A DNA stretch of 23,503 bases from the NCBI GenBank assembly GCA_964542765.1, contig CAZIVO010000052.1, forward strand, positions 1-23,503. The letters are read 5' to 3'. This DNA is from CAZIVO01 sp964542765 (GTDB lineage: Bacteria; Planctomycetota; UBA1135; UBA2386). Each line of letters starts with the position of its first letter. Position 1 is the first letter of the stretch. This document shows, one piece after another, positions 23,273 to 23,503 of the stretch. The position numbers and the translations under genes are program-made. The notes under the pieces are model-generated. The model did not search any database, had not been told where the DNA came from, and saw only the letters and a program-made list of their open reading frames with translations.

Positions 23273-23503
23273 TTGATCAAGGTAGTTCTGGATGCCGCCG
23301 GTGGCGACAATGCTCCGGATGCGGTCCTTGATGGGGTCTTCGAATCGCTGGAATCCGGTTTCCTGACGGCGGAACAGGTCCTGTTGACGGGCTGCGAAGA
23401 CCAGTTGAAGGAGGCGATCGAAGCACGAGGTCATCCTGCGGATTTCCTGTCGATCATCGACGCTCCCGATCTGCTCGATGGTTCTGATTCGCCGGTCGAC
23501 GCG
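23273..23503 (+). CDS. plsX: Phosphate acyltransferase PlsX, partial (N-terminal 77 residues)
   Basis: PlsX makes acyl-phosphate from acyl-ACP for phospholipid synthesis at the membrane surface. The visible N-terminus reads IKVVLDAAGGDNAPDAVLDG, matching the family's LDAMGGDNAP opening, and the later APDLLDGSDSPV corresponds to the family's AP.....D.SPV block. The start appears to be TTG at 23273, with GGAGG at 23264-23268 only 4 nt upstream; no ATG or GTG fits in frame. It follows rpmF by 48 bp in the conserved rpmF-plsX order. The rest lies beyond the window, so completeness cannot be judged. Confidence 0.92.
   Translation, partial: MIKVVLDAAGGDNAPDAVLDGVFESLESGFLTAEQVLLTGCEDQLKEAIEARGHPADFLSIIDAPDLLDGSDSPVDA

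Overview
The window looks like one stretch of a GC-rich bacterial chromosome, with no rRNA, tRNA, CRISPR array, insertion sequence or phage gene that I can see. The host is most likely a member of the Planctomycetota or a close relative. This inference rests on several exported HEAT/TPR proteins with a Trp-rich W..WW motif, exported prolyl-oligopeptidase-like hydrolase folds with a C-terminal beta domain, a spermidine-synthase-like protein fused to a membrane domain, and the rpmF-plsX and dxr-rseP gene orders. No marker gene is present that settles the phylum. LAYOUT. (1) 1-2523, minus strand: dxr (MEP isoprenoid pathway) followed by rseP, a site-2 intramembrane protease cut off by the window edge and carrying four PDZ-like modules. 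(2) 2631-9570, plus strand: a zinc-ribbon Nudix hydrolase, purM, two paralogous exported proteins with an alpha/beta-hydrolase-like fold that appear to lack the catalytic serine, and a membrane-anchored spermidine-synthase-like protein. The first three genes overlap by a few bases. The run ends at a perfect 12-bp hairpin shared with the convergent gene. (3) 9644-12780, minus strand: a large exported HEAT-repeat protein with a collagen-like Pro/Gly/Ser linker, and upstream of it an inositol-monophosphatase-family enzyme. (4) 12910-18628, plus strand: a TPR/HEAT probable lipoprotein, galE, a second HEAT-like probable lipoprotein, a YbhN/MprF-type integral membrane protein with an unusual exported insertion, and a PfkB-family kinase. 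(5) 18843-23503, plus strand: recA with a Gly/Lys-rich N-terminal tail, a terminator, alaS, rpmF and the start of plsX. HOW IT FITS TOGETHER. Housekeeping genes (dxr, purM, recA, alaS, rpmF, plsX) alternate with lineage-specific envelope genes. The least described part is 4195-9570, where two pseudo-hydrolase paralogs sit beside a membrane-bound spermidine-synthase-like protein. The second is 12910-17664, where galE lies between two HEAT lipoproteins and a possible lipid-translocation protein, suggesting envelope glycan or lipid work. Start codons were chosen from Shine-Dalgarno spacing and family N-termini; several are GTG or TTG and overlap the preceding stop codon.
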